64,000 nt of DNA from Bacteroidota bacterium. GTDB taxonomy: Bacteria > Bacteroidota > Ignavibacteria > Tepidaquicellales > Tepidaquicellaceae. The stretch covers positions 1,215,302 through 1,279,301 of the forward strand of contig JAFDZP010000002.1 of NCBI GenBank assembly GCA_018266835.1, read 5' to 3'. This document shows positions 8,502 through 18,602 of this stretch, one piece after another. The number at the start of each line of letters is the position of its first letter. The stretch's first letter is position 1. The notes under the pieces are model-generated. The model had not been told where the DNA came from. It worked only from the letters and a program-made list of their open reading frames with translations, and ran no database searches. A program made the translations under genes and the position numbers.

Positions 8502-10979
8502 ATGAAAAATCTTTTCACTCTCATCGCTCTTATTTTAATTTTCACGGGTACTGCGTTTTCGCAAGGCAATGATGAAAATCTGAAATCTGTAGTTAAAGTC
8601 CCGGCGGGATACAATTTTAATCAGTTTGACGCTTTCAGCAGCGTTGTTCAGACTGTAAACGGCTACGATAATTTTTTCTTAGGAAATGATTTCGGTGAGC
8701 CGCACATAACAACAAATCCCAGAAACCCATTGAACAGCATTTGCGCTTTCAATACAAACTCAGTCTATTATACACTTGACGGCTACAACTGGACAAAAGT
8801 TTTCGTAAGTTTTCCGGGCTTTGCATCATCTGAAATTTTGGGAGACCCTGTTTTAGCATTCGACAGCTTAGGCAATATAACTTATGAACAGCTTTACCAG
8901 CAGGGAAGCACTTACGGAGTAGTAGTCACCCGTTCAACAGACGGTGGACAAACATTTTCCGGTGCTTACAGAGTAACTTCTACTACAGTTGGTTTATCAG
9001 ATAAAGAATGGATTTGCGCAGACCAGACTGCAGGTCCTTATTCAAATTATTTATATACCGGATGGAGACAGTTCGGTTCTTCAGGAATGAGATTTTCCAG
9101 AAGCACAAACGGCGGTGTTAACTGGTCAAGTCCTATAACATTAGTCGGAGATCAGGGTGCATATGTTGCTGTGGGACCTAACGGCTTAGTGCAAGGCGGA
9201 AGCGTATACATGGCAAATACAAACGGCGGAACAATTTTAGTCGCACGTTCCACAGATGGCGGCGCAACAATGGGCTCACAGGTATCGGCTGTTTCATTTT
9301 CAGGTTCAGGTACAATATGCTCAGGAAGACAGACAGTAAAAGGATGCATAAGAACAAATTCTTTTCCGAAGATTGCCGCAGACGGAAGCTACGGAGCATA
9401 CAGAGGTAATGTTTATGTAGTTTACGAAGCAAATCCATTAGGACCTGATGTAGCAGATGTTTTTGTTGTCCGTTCAACAGATTACGGCGCAACATGGGGA
9501 ACTCCGGTAAGAGTAAATGATGATGCAACAACTGCAGACCAATGGATTCCTGCTATCAGCGTTGATAATACAAACGGAAGAGTTTATGTAAGCTGGATGG
9601 ATTCAAGAGAAGACCCTACTTCAAATCTTATGACAAGAATGTACGGAACATATTCAACAGACGGCGGACAAACTTTTGCTCCAAACGGACCTGTTGGAAC
9701 AACCTTGTTTAATCCTGATAATATGAAAGTGAGTCAGGGTTCAGGCCAGGCATTTTATATAGGTGATTATCTAGGAGTATCTGCTATAGGTAAAACAGGA
9801 ATAACAGTATGGATGGATGGACGTTCAAATGCATTAGGAAGTTATGTAGGATATTATCCTGATTATGCTATGACTGCATCTGCAACCAGCGTAAGCATGG
9901 GAAACAATGACAGTTCTTTTGTAACTGTTGCAATTCCAAGTGTAAAAGGACCTTATAACGACAGAGTAAAATTTACTGCTGCAGTTGATACTGTGCCAAC
10001 AACAGGTTCTATCAGTTTAAGTTTTGTAAACGGTAAAGATTCCGTTACTACTTATCCTGATTCAGTAAGATTGAGAATCAAAACTGTCGGAAACGTAACT
10101 CAGCGATTATACAAAGTAACAGTCACAGGAAGAGGAACAAACGGTACACCAGTTCACAAAAGAACAATTGATTTGCTTGCAAATTCTTCATACGTAAATG
10201 TTACAACTAACAGACCAACAGTAACTGAATTTAAAGTAAACGGCATTACATATAATAATGCCCAGTCAATTGTTTTCCCGAACGGTTCAAGCGTAACACT
10301 GGAAGCAGTAACACCTTCAGCCGGTTCACAGACAAGATACAGATTTAATAACTGGTCTAACGGAGGTTCAAATCCGCAGACGATAATAGTCAATAATACA
10401 ATATCCGTCACAGCAAACTTCACTCCTCAGTATAAAATTACGGGAATTTCAAGTTATGCTTCTACATTCGGAACAAACCAGTTCTATGACTCAGCGCAGG
10501 TATTTTCATTTGGTGTAACATCCAGAAGAGTAAACTCAGGCGGAACAAATTATTATTTCCACGCTTGGATTGGCGCAGGTAGCGGTTCATACACCAGCCC
10601 TGATAGTTCGGGACATGATTCATTGGTAGTCTGGAAACTCACAGGTCCTGTAGTGGAATCAGCATTATGGAGTGATGTTCCAATTGGAATAAAGAATTTA
10701 ACCACTGAAATTCCGAAAGAATTCAGCCTTGAACAGAATTATCCGAATCCGTTTAATCCCGTAACAAACATCAAGTTTGATATAGCGAAAAGCGGTCCCG
10801 TAAAAATTTTAATTTACGATTTATTGGGTAAAGAGGTAAGTGTAGTACTGAACAGGCAGCTTTCACCCGGAAGATATGTAATAGATTTTAATGCGCAAAA
10901 TTTATCCAGCGGTATTTATTTTTATAAACTTATTACCGATGAATTCGTAAGCATTAAGAAAATGACTTTGCTTAAATAA
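8502..10979 (+). CDS. T9SS-secreted sialidase-like (BNR repeat) protein
   Basis: This is an 825-residue secreted protein. A Sec signal peptide (about 1-20, ending AFSQ) leads into a beta-propeller with several Asp-box/BNR motifs (STDGGQTF, STNGGVNW, STDYGATW). A region follows with an InlB-type B-repeat look (VTLEAVTPSAGS...NNWSNGGSNP...VTANF). The C-terminal 80 residues are a T9SS type A sorting domain starting LEQNYPNPFNP. Asp boxes occur in sialidases and in many non-enzymatic propellers, and I cannot see a full set of catalytic arginines, so sialidase activity is unproven. It is followed after 158 bp by a closely similar paralogue, indicating tandem duplication. The A-rich leader has no Shine-Dalgarno. 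Confidence 0.82.
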   Translation: MKNLFTLIALILIFTGTAFSQGNDENLKSVVKVPAGYNFNQFDAFSSVVQTVNGYDNFFLGNDFGEPHITTNPRNPLNSICAFNTNSVYYTLDGYNWTKVFVSFPGFASSEILGDPVLAFDSLGNITYEQLYQQGSTYGVVVTRSTDGGQTFSGAYRVTSTTVGLSDKEWICADQTAGPYSNYLYTGWRQFGSSGMRFSRSTNGGVNWSSPITLVGDQGAYVAVGPNGLVQGGSVYMANTNGGTILVARSTDGGATMGSQVSAVSFSGSGTICSGRQTVKGCIRTNSFPKIAADGSYGAYRGNVYVVYEANPLGPDVADVFVVRSTDYGATWGTPVRVNDDATTADQWIPAISVDNTNGRVYVSWMDSREDPTSNLMTRMYGTYSTDGGQTFAPNGPVGTTLFNPDNMKVSQGSGQAFYIGDYLGVSAIGKTGITVWMDGRSNALGSYVGYYPDYAMTASATSVSMGNNDSSFVTVAIPSVKGPYNDRVKFTAAVDTVPTTGSISLSFVNGKDSVTTYPDSVRLRIKTVGNVTQRLYKVTVTGRGTNGTPVHKRTIDLLANSSYVNVTTNRPTVTEFKVNGITYNNAQSIVFPNGSSVTLEAVTPSAGSQTRYRFNNWSNGGSNPQTIIVNNTISVTANFTPQYKITGISSYASTFGTNQFYDSAQVFSFGVTSRRVNSGGTNYYFHAWIGAGSGSYTSPDSSGHDSLVVWKLTGPVVESALWSDVPIGIKNLTTEIPKEFSLEQNYPNPFNPVTNIKFDIAKSGPVKILIYDLLGKEVSVVLNRQLSPGRYVIDFNAQNLSSGIYFYKLITDEFVSIKKMTLLK

Positions 10980-10986
10980 AATTTAC

Positions 10987-11018
10987 AAATCAGGCAGTGT
11001 AAAAGCTGCCTGATTTTT
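10987..11018 (+). terminator. rho-independent terminator
   Basis: An 11-bp perfect stem (AAATCAGGCAG 10987-10997 with 11006-11016) and 8-base loop are followed by T residues, 7 bp downstream of the first sialidase-like gene. It separates transcription of the two tandem paralogues. Confidence 0.85.
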
Positions 11019-11137
11019 GATTTTTTCCCTCACATTCTACTCTAAGAAAATATTTCAAATATCATATTAAATTAGTTTCATTAATACTATATAATTTTTA
11101 TTTTATAACAATAATTTAAAAAACTAAACCCAAACAA

Positions 11138-13624
11138 ATGAAGGAAAAACTACTTAAAATTTTACCCCTTTTTATTTTAAGTTTGTTTAGCGGTTTTGCA
11201 TTTTCTCAGGATAATCCAAACTTAGACCAGCTGCCAAGACATTTTTATGATTTTGGCGTAGGAAGTCCGGCACCAATGCCGTTCGTGGTAACAGGTGCAG
11301 ATTATTTTGACAACTTCGATATCGGAGTAGATTTTGCAGAAGCTCATTTAGTCGTAAACCCGACAAATGCCCTAAACTCTTTTGTAATTTACAACAACAC
11401 ATCAACTGCCACAGGCGTTACTCCTCACGTAACTTTTGATGGAGTTAACTGGTCAACGATTAATCCTACATGGGGAGCACCTATGAGAGGGGATCCCGTT
11501 GCAGCATTTGACAGTCTTGGAAATCTTTATGCAGATAACATGTATGGGGACCCTAACATTTTAGGAACAAGAACTGCAAAGTCAACAAACGGCGGTCTTA
11601 CCTGGGTTAGCGTTGCGAACAATAACGTTGGTAATGATAAAAACTGGATTGCAGCCGATCAGACAGGCGGACCTTACGCAAATTATGTTTACGGTGTAAT
11701 GACTCCCGGAAACGTAACAAGAAGTACAGATAAAGGCGCAACATTTAACGTTATGTTTTCTTCAACAAACACATTACCTGGTATGATGGTATGTGTTGGA
11801 CCGAATAAAACCGGCGGCAATATTCCCGGTGGCTGCGTTTATGTTGTGACAAACACAGGAAGTTCATTTGCTGCTCAATGGACATTCTTCCGCTCAACAA
11901 ACGGAGGCGCTTCATTCCAGCAGGTTTCATCTGTTCAGTATGCTAACTACGTTGGTACAAACGTCGGCGGCAGAAACTCCGTAGAGAACTTCAGAACAAG
12001 ACCTTACCCGATGATTACATGTGATAACAGCTACGGACCTAACAGAGGAAGATTATATTTAGTATATGCTTCCAACTTCCCGGTTGGTGATGGAAACAAA
12101 CCTGATATCTGGATAAGATATTCAGATGACCAGGGTGTTACATGGTCAGCTCAAACAAGAGTTAATGACGATGTAAATCCTGAAGCGCATCATCAATGGC
12201 ATCCATCTACATGGTGCGATAAAAATACAGGAAGATTATTTATAAAATGGCTGGATACAAGAGATTGCCCGACAAGCGATAGCTGCTTAGTCTATGCAAC
12301 ATACTCAGATAACGGCGGTGTTACTTTTGCCGCTAACCAACAGGTTTCAAACAAGAAATTCAGAATCAATTGTACAACTTGCGGAGGCGGCGGAACACCT
12401 GCTTACTTAGGTGATTACGATGCTATTAACTCAAACGGAAGAAATTCCATTATGGCATGGACTGACTTCAGAAACGGAAGCTTCGGAAGTTATACTGCTT
12501 ACTTCCCTGATTACGCTATGAAAACCAGTGTTACAAACACATCTGTTGCAAGCAACGATTCAACATTTGTAACTGTATCTGTACCGTCAGTAAAACTTTA
12601 TAGTGATAGAGTTAAATTTACAGCGGTGCTGGATTCAAACCCAACATCAGGCTCTTTACAATTATCTTTTGTAAACGGCAAAGACTCAATTACATCGTTC
12701 CCTGATTCAGTAAGACTAAGAATCAAAGCTGTGGGTACGGTTAATTCAAGATTATTTAAAATTACTGTTAAAGGCTCAGGTCCCGGTGGAGTACCCGTTC
12801 ACACAAGAAATGTAGATTTACTTGTTAACTCTTCATTCCTTACAGTCGGCTCCAACAGAAACGGATTTGCAACAATTAATATAAACGGAACTCCTTATAC
12901 TTCCACACAGGTTCTTACAGTTACAAACGGTTCAAGTGTAAATCTTCAGGCAGTAACTCCAACTTCAGGTTCGCAGACAAGATACGCTTTTGTAAACTGG
13001 TCTAACGGCGGAAGCAATCCTCAGACAGTTGTTGTAAACAACAGCCAGACTATAACCGCCAACTACAAAGCTCAGTATAAATTGACAGGCGTAACACCAT
13101 ATTCTTCTGTGGTGGGAACAGGCAACTATTTTGATTCAGCTGCTCCAATGCAGTTTGCAATCGCATCAAGAAGAATAAACAGCGGCGGAACAAATTTCTA
13201 TTTCCATGCATGGTACGGAATAGGAACCGGAGCATATACCAGCCCTGATAGCTCAGGTCATGACTCATTAGTTACATGGCAGCTAACAGGTCCTGTAGTT
13301 GAGCAGGCAATCTGGAGCGACGTTCCAATCGGAATACACAGCACTTCAGTTGAAGTTCCGGTTGAATATGCTTTAATGCAGAACTATCCGAATCCTTTCA
13401 ACCCGACAACGAACATCAGATTTGATCTGCCAACAAGCGGATATGTAACTCTGAAGGTTTATAACATGCTCGGTAAGGAAGTGGCAGTTCTCTTAGAAAA
13501 GAATTTACAGGCGGCAAGGTACATGGTAGATTTTAATGCCTCGGAACTGCCAAGCGGAATTTACTTCTATAAGCTTCAGGCAGGTGACTACACCAGCATT
13601 AAGAAAATGACTTTAATAAAGTAA
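11138..13624 (+). CDS. T9SS-secreted sialidase-like protein, tandem paralogue
   Basis: This 828-residue protein has the same architecture as the preceding gene: signal peptide (about 1-23, ending AFSQ), Asp-box propeller (STNGGLTW, STDKGATF, STNGGASF, DNGGVTF), a B-repeat-like segment (VNLQAVTPTSGS...WSNGGSNP) and a T9SS type A domain starting LMQNYPNPFNP. The pair agree closely in the C-terminal 350 residues and differ most in the N-terminal propeller. That half contains extra cysteines here, including CTTCGGGG. This fits duplication followed by diversification of the ligand-facing half. It probably displays on the surface or is released. It has its own terminator. Confidence 0.82.
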   Translation: MKEKLLKILPLFILSLFSGFAFSQDNPNLDQLPRHFYDFGVGSPAPMPFVVTGADYFDNFDIGVDFAEAHLVVNPTNALNSFVIYNNTSTATGVTPHVTFDGVNWSTINPTWGAPMRGDPVAAFDSLGNLYADNMYGDPNILGTRTAKSTNGGLTWVSVANNNVGNDKNWIAADQTGGPYANYVYGVMTPGNVTRSTDKGATFNVMFSSTNTLPGMMVCVGPNKTGGNIPGGCVYVVTNTGSSFAAQWTFFRSTNGGASFQQVSSVQYANYVGTNVGGRNSVENFRTRPYPMITCDNSYGPNRGRLYLVYASNFPVGDGNKPDIWIRYSDDQGVTWSAQTRVNDDVNPEAHHQWHPSTWCDKNTGRLFIKWLDTRDCPTSDSCLVYATYSDNGGVTFAANQQVSNKKFRINCTTCGGGGTPAYLGDYDAINSNGRNSIMAWTDFRNGSFGSYTAYFPDYAMKTSVTNTSVASNDSTFVTVSVPSVKLYSDRVKFTAVLDSNPTSGSLQLSFVNGKDSITSFPDSVRLRIKAVGTVNSRLFKITVKGSGPGGVPVHTRNVDLLVNSSFLTVGSNRNGFATININGTPYTSTQVLTVTNGSSVNLQAVTPTSGSQTRYAFVNWSNGGSNPQTVVVNNSQTITANYKAQYKLTGVTPYSSVVGTGNYFDSAAPMQFAIASRRINSGGTNFYFHAWYGIGTGAYTSPDSSGHDSLVTWQLTGPVVEQAIWSDVPIGIHSTSVEVPVEYALMQNYPNPFNPTTNIRFDLPTSGYVTLKVYNMLGKEVAVLLEKNLQAARYMVDFNASELPSGIYFYKLQAGDYTSIKKMTLIK

Positions 13625-13648
13625 TTTCAGCTTATTTTTAATGTTTTT

Positions 13649-13685
13649 AAAGCCGTTAGGGAGAAATCTTTAACGGCTTTTTTTA
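13649..13685 (+). terminator. rho-independent terminator
   Basis: A 10-bp perfect stem (AAAGCCGTTA 13649-13658 with 13671-13680), a 12-base loop and a run of T residues (13678-13685) lie 24 bp after the tandem paralogue. Confidence 0.88.
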
Positions 13686-13923
13686 TGGGCAAAAAGTTAA
13701 ATTTCGGCTCATAATCACAAAAGTTTCGCGAAAATTTAAAACATGAAAATAAGACGCTGTTTATAGTTTACTTATTTCCAGATTATGTAAAGTTGATTTT
13801 ATTCTAATGTTTTAACATATAATAATTTGAACGGAATCTGGGTGTTTTTTGAAGAAATTTATAATATTGGGTACAGAATCGTGAGTAATGAGATTTTGCA
13901 CATCAGCTGGGATGAGTTCAAAT
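13686..13923. other. non-coding AT-rich stretch (no gene seen)
   Basis: This is the bulk of the gap between the convergent genes ending at 13624 and 14003. Apart from the terminators at each end I see no open frame with coding character, no tRNA-like fold and no repeat array. The composition is strongly A+T-rich. Confidence 0.6.
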
Positions 13924-13970
13924 AAAAAACGGGGCGTTAGCCCCCGCTTTTAGCGGAAGGGCGTCCCCGT
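13924..13970 (-). terminator. rho-independent terminator of the large T9SS gene (minus strand)
   Basis: On the minus strand an outer stem ACGGGG/CCCCGT (13965-13970 with 13929-13934) and inner GC-rich pairings are followed by a T-run, seen as A residues 13924-13928 on the plus strand. It lies 32 bp beyond the stop of the 1175-residue gene. Confidence 0.8.
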
Positions 13971-14002
13971 ATTTAGTACATTTTATAGATACTTATAGAA
14001 AC

Positions 14003-17000
14003 TTACTTTACAAGCATCATCCTTTTAGTCTGTACAAACTCTCCAGCATTTATTCTGTAAAAGTATATTCCGCTGGATAAATTCGCTCCGTTAAACTTTA
14101 CTTCATAATTTCCGGCTGTTTTATTTTCATTTACAAGATTCATAACTTCCTTACCTGAAATATCATAAACTTTAATCTGAACTAATCCGTCATTAGGGAT
14201 ACTATATTTTATTGTTGTTGTCGGATTAAACGGATTAGGATAATTCTGAGCTAAGCTGTATGAAGCAGGTTTTACACTAAGAACATTAGCAGGATTTCTG
14301 CCGTGACCAAAATCTACAAATATTCCATTAGTAGGGTCTATACGTCCGCTTCTATCTGCGACTTCACTCTCTCCCTGATACACACCTACATAATTATATT
14401 TCGCTCCGTTTCCGCTGACATCTTCTACCGTAATTTGAAGATATACATTACCATCTTCAGGAATCAAATCACTGAATACATATCCTCTGTAGTACTCCGT
14501 CATTTCTTCATCCTCTATGTGAATTGTATCTGAAAAAAGATTTTTTACTACTTCCTGAGTATTAGCATTCATTAAATTAACCGTATATTTCAATGGATAG
14601 AAAGTCTGTTTATCCACTGCAATATAGTTTGCAGTAGCGCCGATTATTAATGTATCTCCATTGGCTAAACTAAAAGGCTCAGAGCGTAAGTACTCATTAA
14701 ATTCAATTCCCGATACAGGATTTACTTCATTGAGCGCGTCATCAAAAAGAGGTATATCAACCTGTGGACCTTTTGCTACAAATATCGGTCCCATATTGAA
14801 AACGTAATCTATATCATTCATATTAACCACACCTTTGATATTTCCATACACTCCATCCTGAACCTGGCTATTTACATTTGTAATTGCAACATCTTGTTTT
14901 CCTAAACTGTAAAGCGGGCTTTCATTGGTCAATGTAGTCAGCAAAGCCCCCCCTGTAGGAGTATTATAGCTTCCCCTTACCAGCTTTGCATCAGTTCCTA
15001 AAAATGCAGGAGGGTCGCAATGATAGTTCTGTAAATTAGTATATTGGTAATATCCCGAATTTCCTTTTCGGAAGCTTAATATATAACCATTTCCGGTTGA
15101 GCATCCTTCTATGTTTGGGTCTGATTGAACTATCGTACCGCTCGAAGGCTGCGCTGATGGATTGCTCCAGTTTCCGGATCCGTCGGGTTTCATATATGTA
15201 ACCATTATTGGATACTGAGTGAATTGAACTGTATGTGTCTGAGATAATCCCGGAGAAGGAGAAGCGCTGACTTCATCAAGGCTATATACTCTTGTTAATG
15301 GAGCAACACCCTGATAGGTAACTATAGGGAATCCGTTTCTTAAAGAAATGTCGGGAGAAAACCTTGAAGTGTTTAAATCTCCTTCTGATAATATTTTATT
15401 GTCACTTGTATTGAATGAAGTTGAATCAACATGCAATAAACCAGCACCATAATCGAAACCAACATAACATTTTTTATAATAAATCTTTTCATTCTTTTTG
15501 TAGGCAAAATATAAATCATAATAGTTTGGCTGAGAGGAATTTACTTTTCCTGTGACAGAATATTCAGTTATATTTCCGGAAGAAATTACAAAATCAGCGG
15601 TTTGGTGATAAGCACCCATACCTGCTGCGGAAACAATTATTTTAGTTTCTGAACCACTTGGTTCAAGGTGCGGTACTAGTAATAAAAAATTATTGGGATC
15701 ATTTATTAAATTCGGATTGACGGATGCAAAAATTGAAGGTTTAGAATCGTAGCTAAAACTAGATGGAAATTCCCTAAGAATACCGCTCTTTTGATATGGC
15801 GATGTACCATATTTAATCCAATCAATAGGAGCTAATGCGAAGTCATTTCTCATAGAAACCTTTATTTCTGTTTTTCCAGTTTCTACATTAAACCTTTCCC
15901 ATACTGCTGCTATATTTCCGTTAGGATTAGTTTGAGATATAGGCGTTCCGTAACCTAAATTTTTTATCTCACACAAAGATGGATTTTTATTGTTATCTGC
16001 GGTAGATGCGTTTGGGTAGTCAATTAAATATGTGTTTCCTGAGTTTACAATTTCTTCTCGTGAAAAAGAACTTCCATTATCAGTCGAACGTGAGTAAAAA
16101 ATTCCACCTATTGAACTATGAACTCTATTTATAGTACCATTTGCATCTTTTAGAGTCTTAGTTTGATTTGAGTTAGAAATTGCGTTGCTTATATTGGAAA
16201 TATTTTTTGTTTTATAGTTATTTGATACTGAATTGTCATAATCAAAATAAGTGCTCCCAGAAATACCAAGTCTATTTCCAAAGGAATAAAAGATTGCTTC
16301 ATTGCTTTGGTTTTGGTTAATAAAAGCATTAGATTGATAAAGCAAATTTCCTCCGAAAATTGACGAGGATGTTGGTGTTGAAATAGACGTGTATGAACCT
16401 GCGGCAGGATTATCCTTTATTGATATATTGTAATTGAATGATACACCGTCTAATGTTGAACTTAAATTTAAACCTAATTTTTTTACAACACACTGTCCAT
16501 TTGCACTCAATGCACATACTATTTCATTAAAAACATTAATATTGTGTGCCCCAGTTGTAGTGGATGGAGTTGTAAAAGAATAATCAACAGACCAATTAAC
16601 TCCAGCATTAGTTGTTTTATATATTTTGTCATTAAAAAATATATACCCTGTATTAATATCTTTAAAAGTTATACCGGACCCTGCTTCTATTGCGCCATTA
16701 GAGATTAAATCTGCAAATTTATACTTTTGTACAAAAGATGTTCCATTGTATTTGGCATAATACATTCCATTATCTGATGCGCCAAGTTTAAATTGACCCA
16801 TTAAAATTCTATAATCCTGATCAGTGTTATTAATTAGTGAGATAGAATTGAAGCTATTATGTTGATTTGATACAGAATTGTCTTCAGAATAAATCCAATT
16901 CGAGCCTCCGTCTGTTGTTTTATAAATAAAACCCGCATCCGCAACAGAAAATTGTGTTTTTCCGATTAAGGCTACCTTCTGAGCATTTTGAGGATCAATT

Positions 17001-17530
17001 ACAATATCATGGAAGTAAAAAGACCTGTATTGTTGATAAAAGTAGCCACTACTCCATGTACTCCCTCCATTCGTTGTTTTATACCAATAGGCTGGATTTG
17101 AAGCATCCTGACTGGACGGAGCAAAAGCATAATAACCTGTACTAGCGTTGATAAATTTCACAACAGACTGGCGTGAATTTCCAGAAAAAGATCTTATTGA
17201 TGACCAACTATTTCCACCATTTGTTGTTTTAAAAATTGAATTAACCGTCATTACATACCCCACATTTTCATCTACAAAACTAGAACTTACGTATGCATCG
17301 GAAGAAATTGTATGTGATTCCCAGTTTATACCTTTATTTGTTGTTTTAGAGCAAGAGATACCTCCTGATTCAATATTTTCGGTATTATTATAAACAATTG
17401 AAAAACCTGTTGAAGGATTCAGTAATTGAATGCTTGCAGGTGAGGAAATTGTGGAACTAATCGTATATTGAGAATATAACTTTATAGTTATGATAAACAA
17501 AAATGATATTATAAATATTATTTTTTTCAT
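14003..17530 (-). CDS. large T9SS-secreted protein with BNR/Ycf48-like repeats
   Basis: This 1175-residue secreted protein has a signal peptide at about 1-20 (ending LYSQ). The N-terminal third (about 55-350) contains repeated units of the type KTTNGGxxW (KTTNGGNSW, KTTNGGSTW, KTTDGGSNW, KTTNAGVNW), as in Ycf48-like/Asp-box propellers. The middle has another RSTDNGSSF unit and long beta-rich sequence without recognised catalytic residues. The C-terminal 85 residues are a T9SS type A domain starting LAQNYPNPFNP. The upstream lipoprotein gene ends 13 bp before the start, so the two are probably cotranscribed. It is likely a surface or released adhesin-like protein with unknown ligand. Confidence 0.8.
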   Translation of the reverse strand: MKKIIFIISFLFIITIKLYSQYTISSTISSPASIQLLNPSTGFSIVYNNTENIESGGISCSKTTNKGINWESHTISSDAYVSSSFVDENVGYVMTVNSIFKTTNGGNSWSSIRSFSGNSRQSVVKFINASTGYYAFAPSSQDASNPAYWYKTTNGGSTWSSGYFYQQYRSFYFHDIVIDPQNAQKVALIGKTQFSVADAGFIYKTTDGGSNWIYSEDNSVSNQHNSFNSISLINNTDQDYRILMGQFKLGASDNGMYYAKYNGTSFVQKYKFADLISNGAIEAGSGITFKDINTGYIFFNDKIYKTTNAGVNWSVDYSFTTPSTTTGAHNINVFNEIVCALSANGQCVVKKLGLNLSSTLDGVSFNYNISIKDNPAAGSYTSISTPTSSSIFGGNLLYQSNAFINQNQSNEAIFYSFGNRLGISGSTYFDYDNSVSNNYKTKNISNISNAISNSNQTKTLKDANGTINRVHSSIGGIFYSRSTDNGSSFSREEIVNSGNTYLIDYPNASTADNNKNPSLCEIKNLGYGTPISQTNPNGNIAAVWERFNVETGKTEIKVSMRNDFALAPIDWIKYGTSPYQKSGILREFPSSFSYDSKPSIFASVNPNLINDPNNFLLLVPHLEPSGSETKIIVSAAGMGAYHQTADFVISSGNITEYSVTGKVNSSQPNYYDLYFAYKKNEKIYYKKCYVGFDYGAGLLHVDSTSFNTSDNKILSEGDLNTSRFSPDISLRNGFPIVTYQGVAPLTRVYSLDEVSASPSPGLSQTHTVQFTQYPIMVTYMKPDGSGNWSNPSAQPSSGTIVQSDPNIEGCSTGNGYILSFRKGNSGYYQYTNLQNYHCDPPAFLGTDAKLVRGSYNTPTGGALLTTLTNESPLYSLGKQDVAITNVNSQVQDGVYGNIKGVVNMNDIDYVFNMGPIFVAKGPQVDIPLFDDALNEVNPVSGIEFNEYLRSEPFSLANGDTLIIGATANYIAVDKQTFYPLKYTVNLMNANTQEVVKNLFSDTIHIEDEEMTEYYRGYVFSDLIPEDGNVYLQITVEDVSGNGAKYNYVGVYQGESEVADRSGRIDPTNGIFVDFGHGRNPANVLSVKPASYSLAQNYPNPFNPTTTIKYSIPNDGLVQIKVYDISGKEVMNLVNENKTAGNYEVKFNGANLSSGIYFYRINAGEFVQTKRMMLVK

Positions 17531-17543
17531 GTTATTTTAAGCT

Positions 17544-18602
17544 TTATTTTTTTGTTCCAATCACTATTGAACTCGGATTTCCGGAATTATCAGTTGCGAC
17601 ATAAAAATCTGAATTAATAGCGTATATTTGAGCTTGTAAGAGTGGAAATCCAATATATTCTTTACTCCATTTACTTCCGTTCCAGTGAAATAAGTGATAC
17701 GGATTAAGAGGCTCCTCGGGCATCAAAGATCCACTAACCATCAGATTATTTTTAGAATATCCTCCGCCGCCATGATTTAACGTAAAACCATGGAGAGTTT
17801 GAAACTGAGTGAAAAATGTATTGTTAAGAATATTGATATTTCTTCCATTTTCATTGAACATGTAGCCATTAATAAAAAAGTTCGTGACATTAAGATCGGT
17901 ATAGGTAAATTCATTTATCTTGTTCCAAGCGCTTCCATTGAACTCAAATAAATAAAATGTTCTTACACTGTTACCTGTGAACTCACTAGTTACAAGATAT
18001 GACATTCTTACTTTTTGAGCGGTTGAATCAAAGTAGATATTTTGGACCCAACCACTATCGTTTTGAGCAATGAAACTGTATCTTTGTAATCCTGTACCGT
18101 CAAATCGATTTATGTATCCATTGTTTTCAGCAATCCAAATTTCATTCGGTTTATGAAAAAAACATTTGCTCGGATCAATCCCATATGTGTTTTTCAAAGC
18201 AAAGTCCTGAAAGGAACTCCCGTTCCATTTTTTAACTCTTAATATTTTAGCTGTATCGCCGTTTATAATTCCTAAAAGATAACCTGTATTATTATCAAAA
18301 CCCCCAAGTCCGAAAGGGTTTAAAGGAAAATATTTTGTAATATTTAATGTGTTATCTTTTATTCTGGCTGTATAACTATAGAACATATTAAGAACAAGAA
18401 TATCATTTGTATCCCGCGCCCAGATTCCATTAAAAAATCCTTCATCATAAACATAAAATGTTTTCCAGTTAAAACGAGGAGAATCTAATGTTGTATCTAT
18501 AAGATTAGGAGTAATAGGATTATCATCTTTGCCGCAAGAAAAAAAACTTATGCAGAGAAGGGATATCAACACTAACGGAAATATGAATTTCATAAGTCGC
18601 AT
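17544..18602 (-). CDS. lipoprotein, paralogue of the gene at 7217-8290
   Basis: This 352-residue lipoprotein has lipobox ISFFSC and linker GKDDNPITP. The body has propeller-like short motifs (WNGSSFQDF, NEIWIAEN, FNGSAWNK, HWNGSKWSKEY). It is paralogous over its whole length to the lipoprotein at 7217-8290. It lies 13 bp upstream of the large T9SS gene on the same strand, so the two probably form an operon. The repeated association of this lipoprotein type with T9SS proteins suggests a joint surface function, but nothing in the sequence gives an enzymatic role. Confidence 0.72.
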   Translation of the reverse strand: MRLMKFIFPLVLISLLCISFFSCGKDDNPITPNLIDTTLDSPRFNWKTFYVYDEGFFNGIWARDTNDILVLNMFYSYTARIKDNTLNITKYFPLNPFGLGGFDNNTGYLLGIINGDTAKILRVKKWNGSSFQDFALKNTYGIDPSKCFFHKPNEIWIAENNGYINRFDGTGLQRYSFIAQNDSGWVQNIYFDSTAQKVRMSYLVTSEFTGNSVRTFYLFEFNGSAWNKINEFTYTDLNVTNFFINGYMFNENGRNINILNNTFFTQFQTLHGFTLNHGGGGYSKNNLMVSGSLMPEEPLNPYHLFHWNGSKWSKEYIGFPLLQAQIYAINSDFYVATDNSGNPSSIVIGTKK

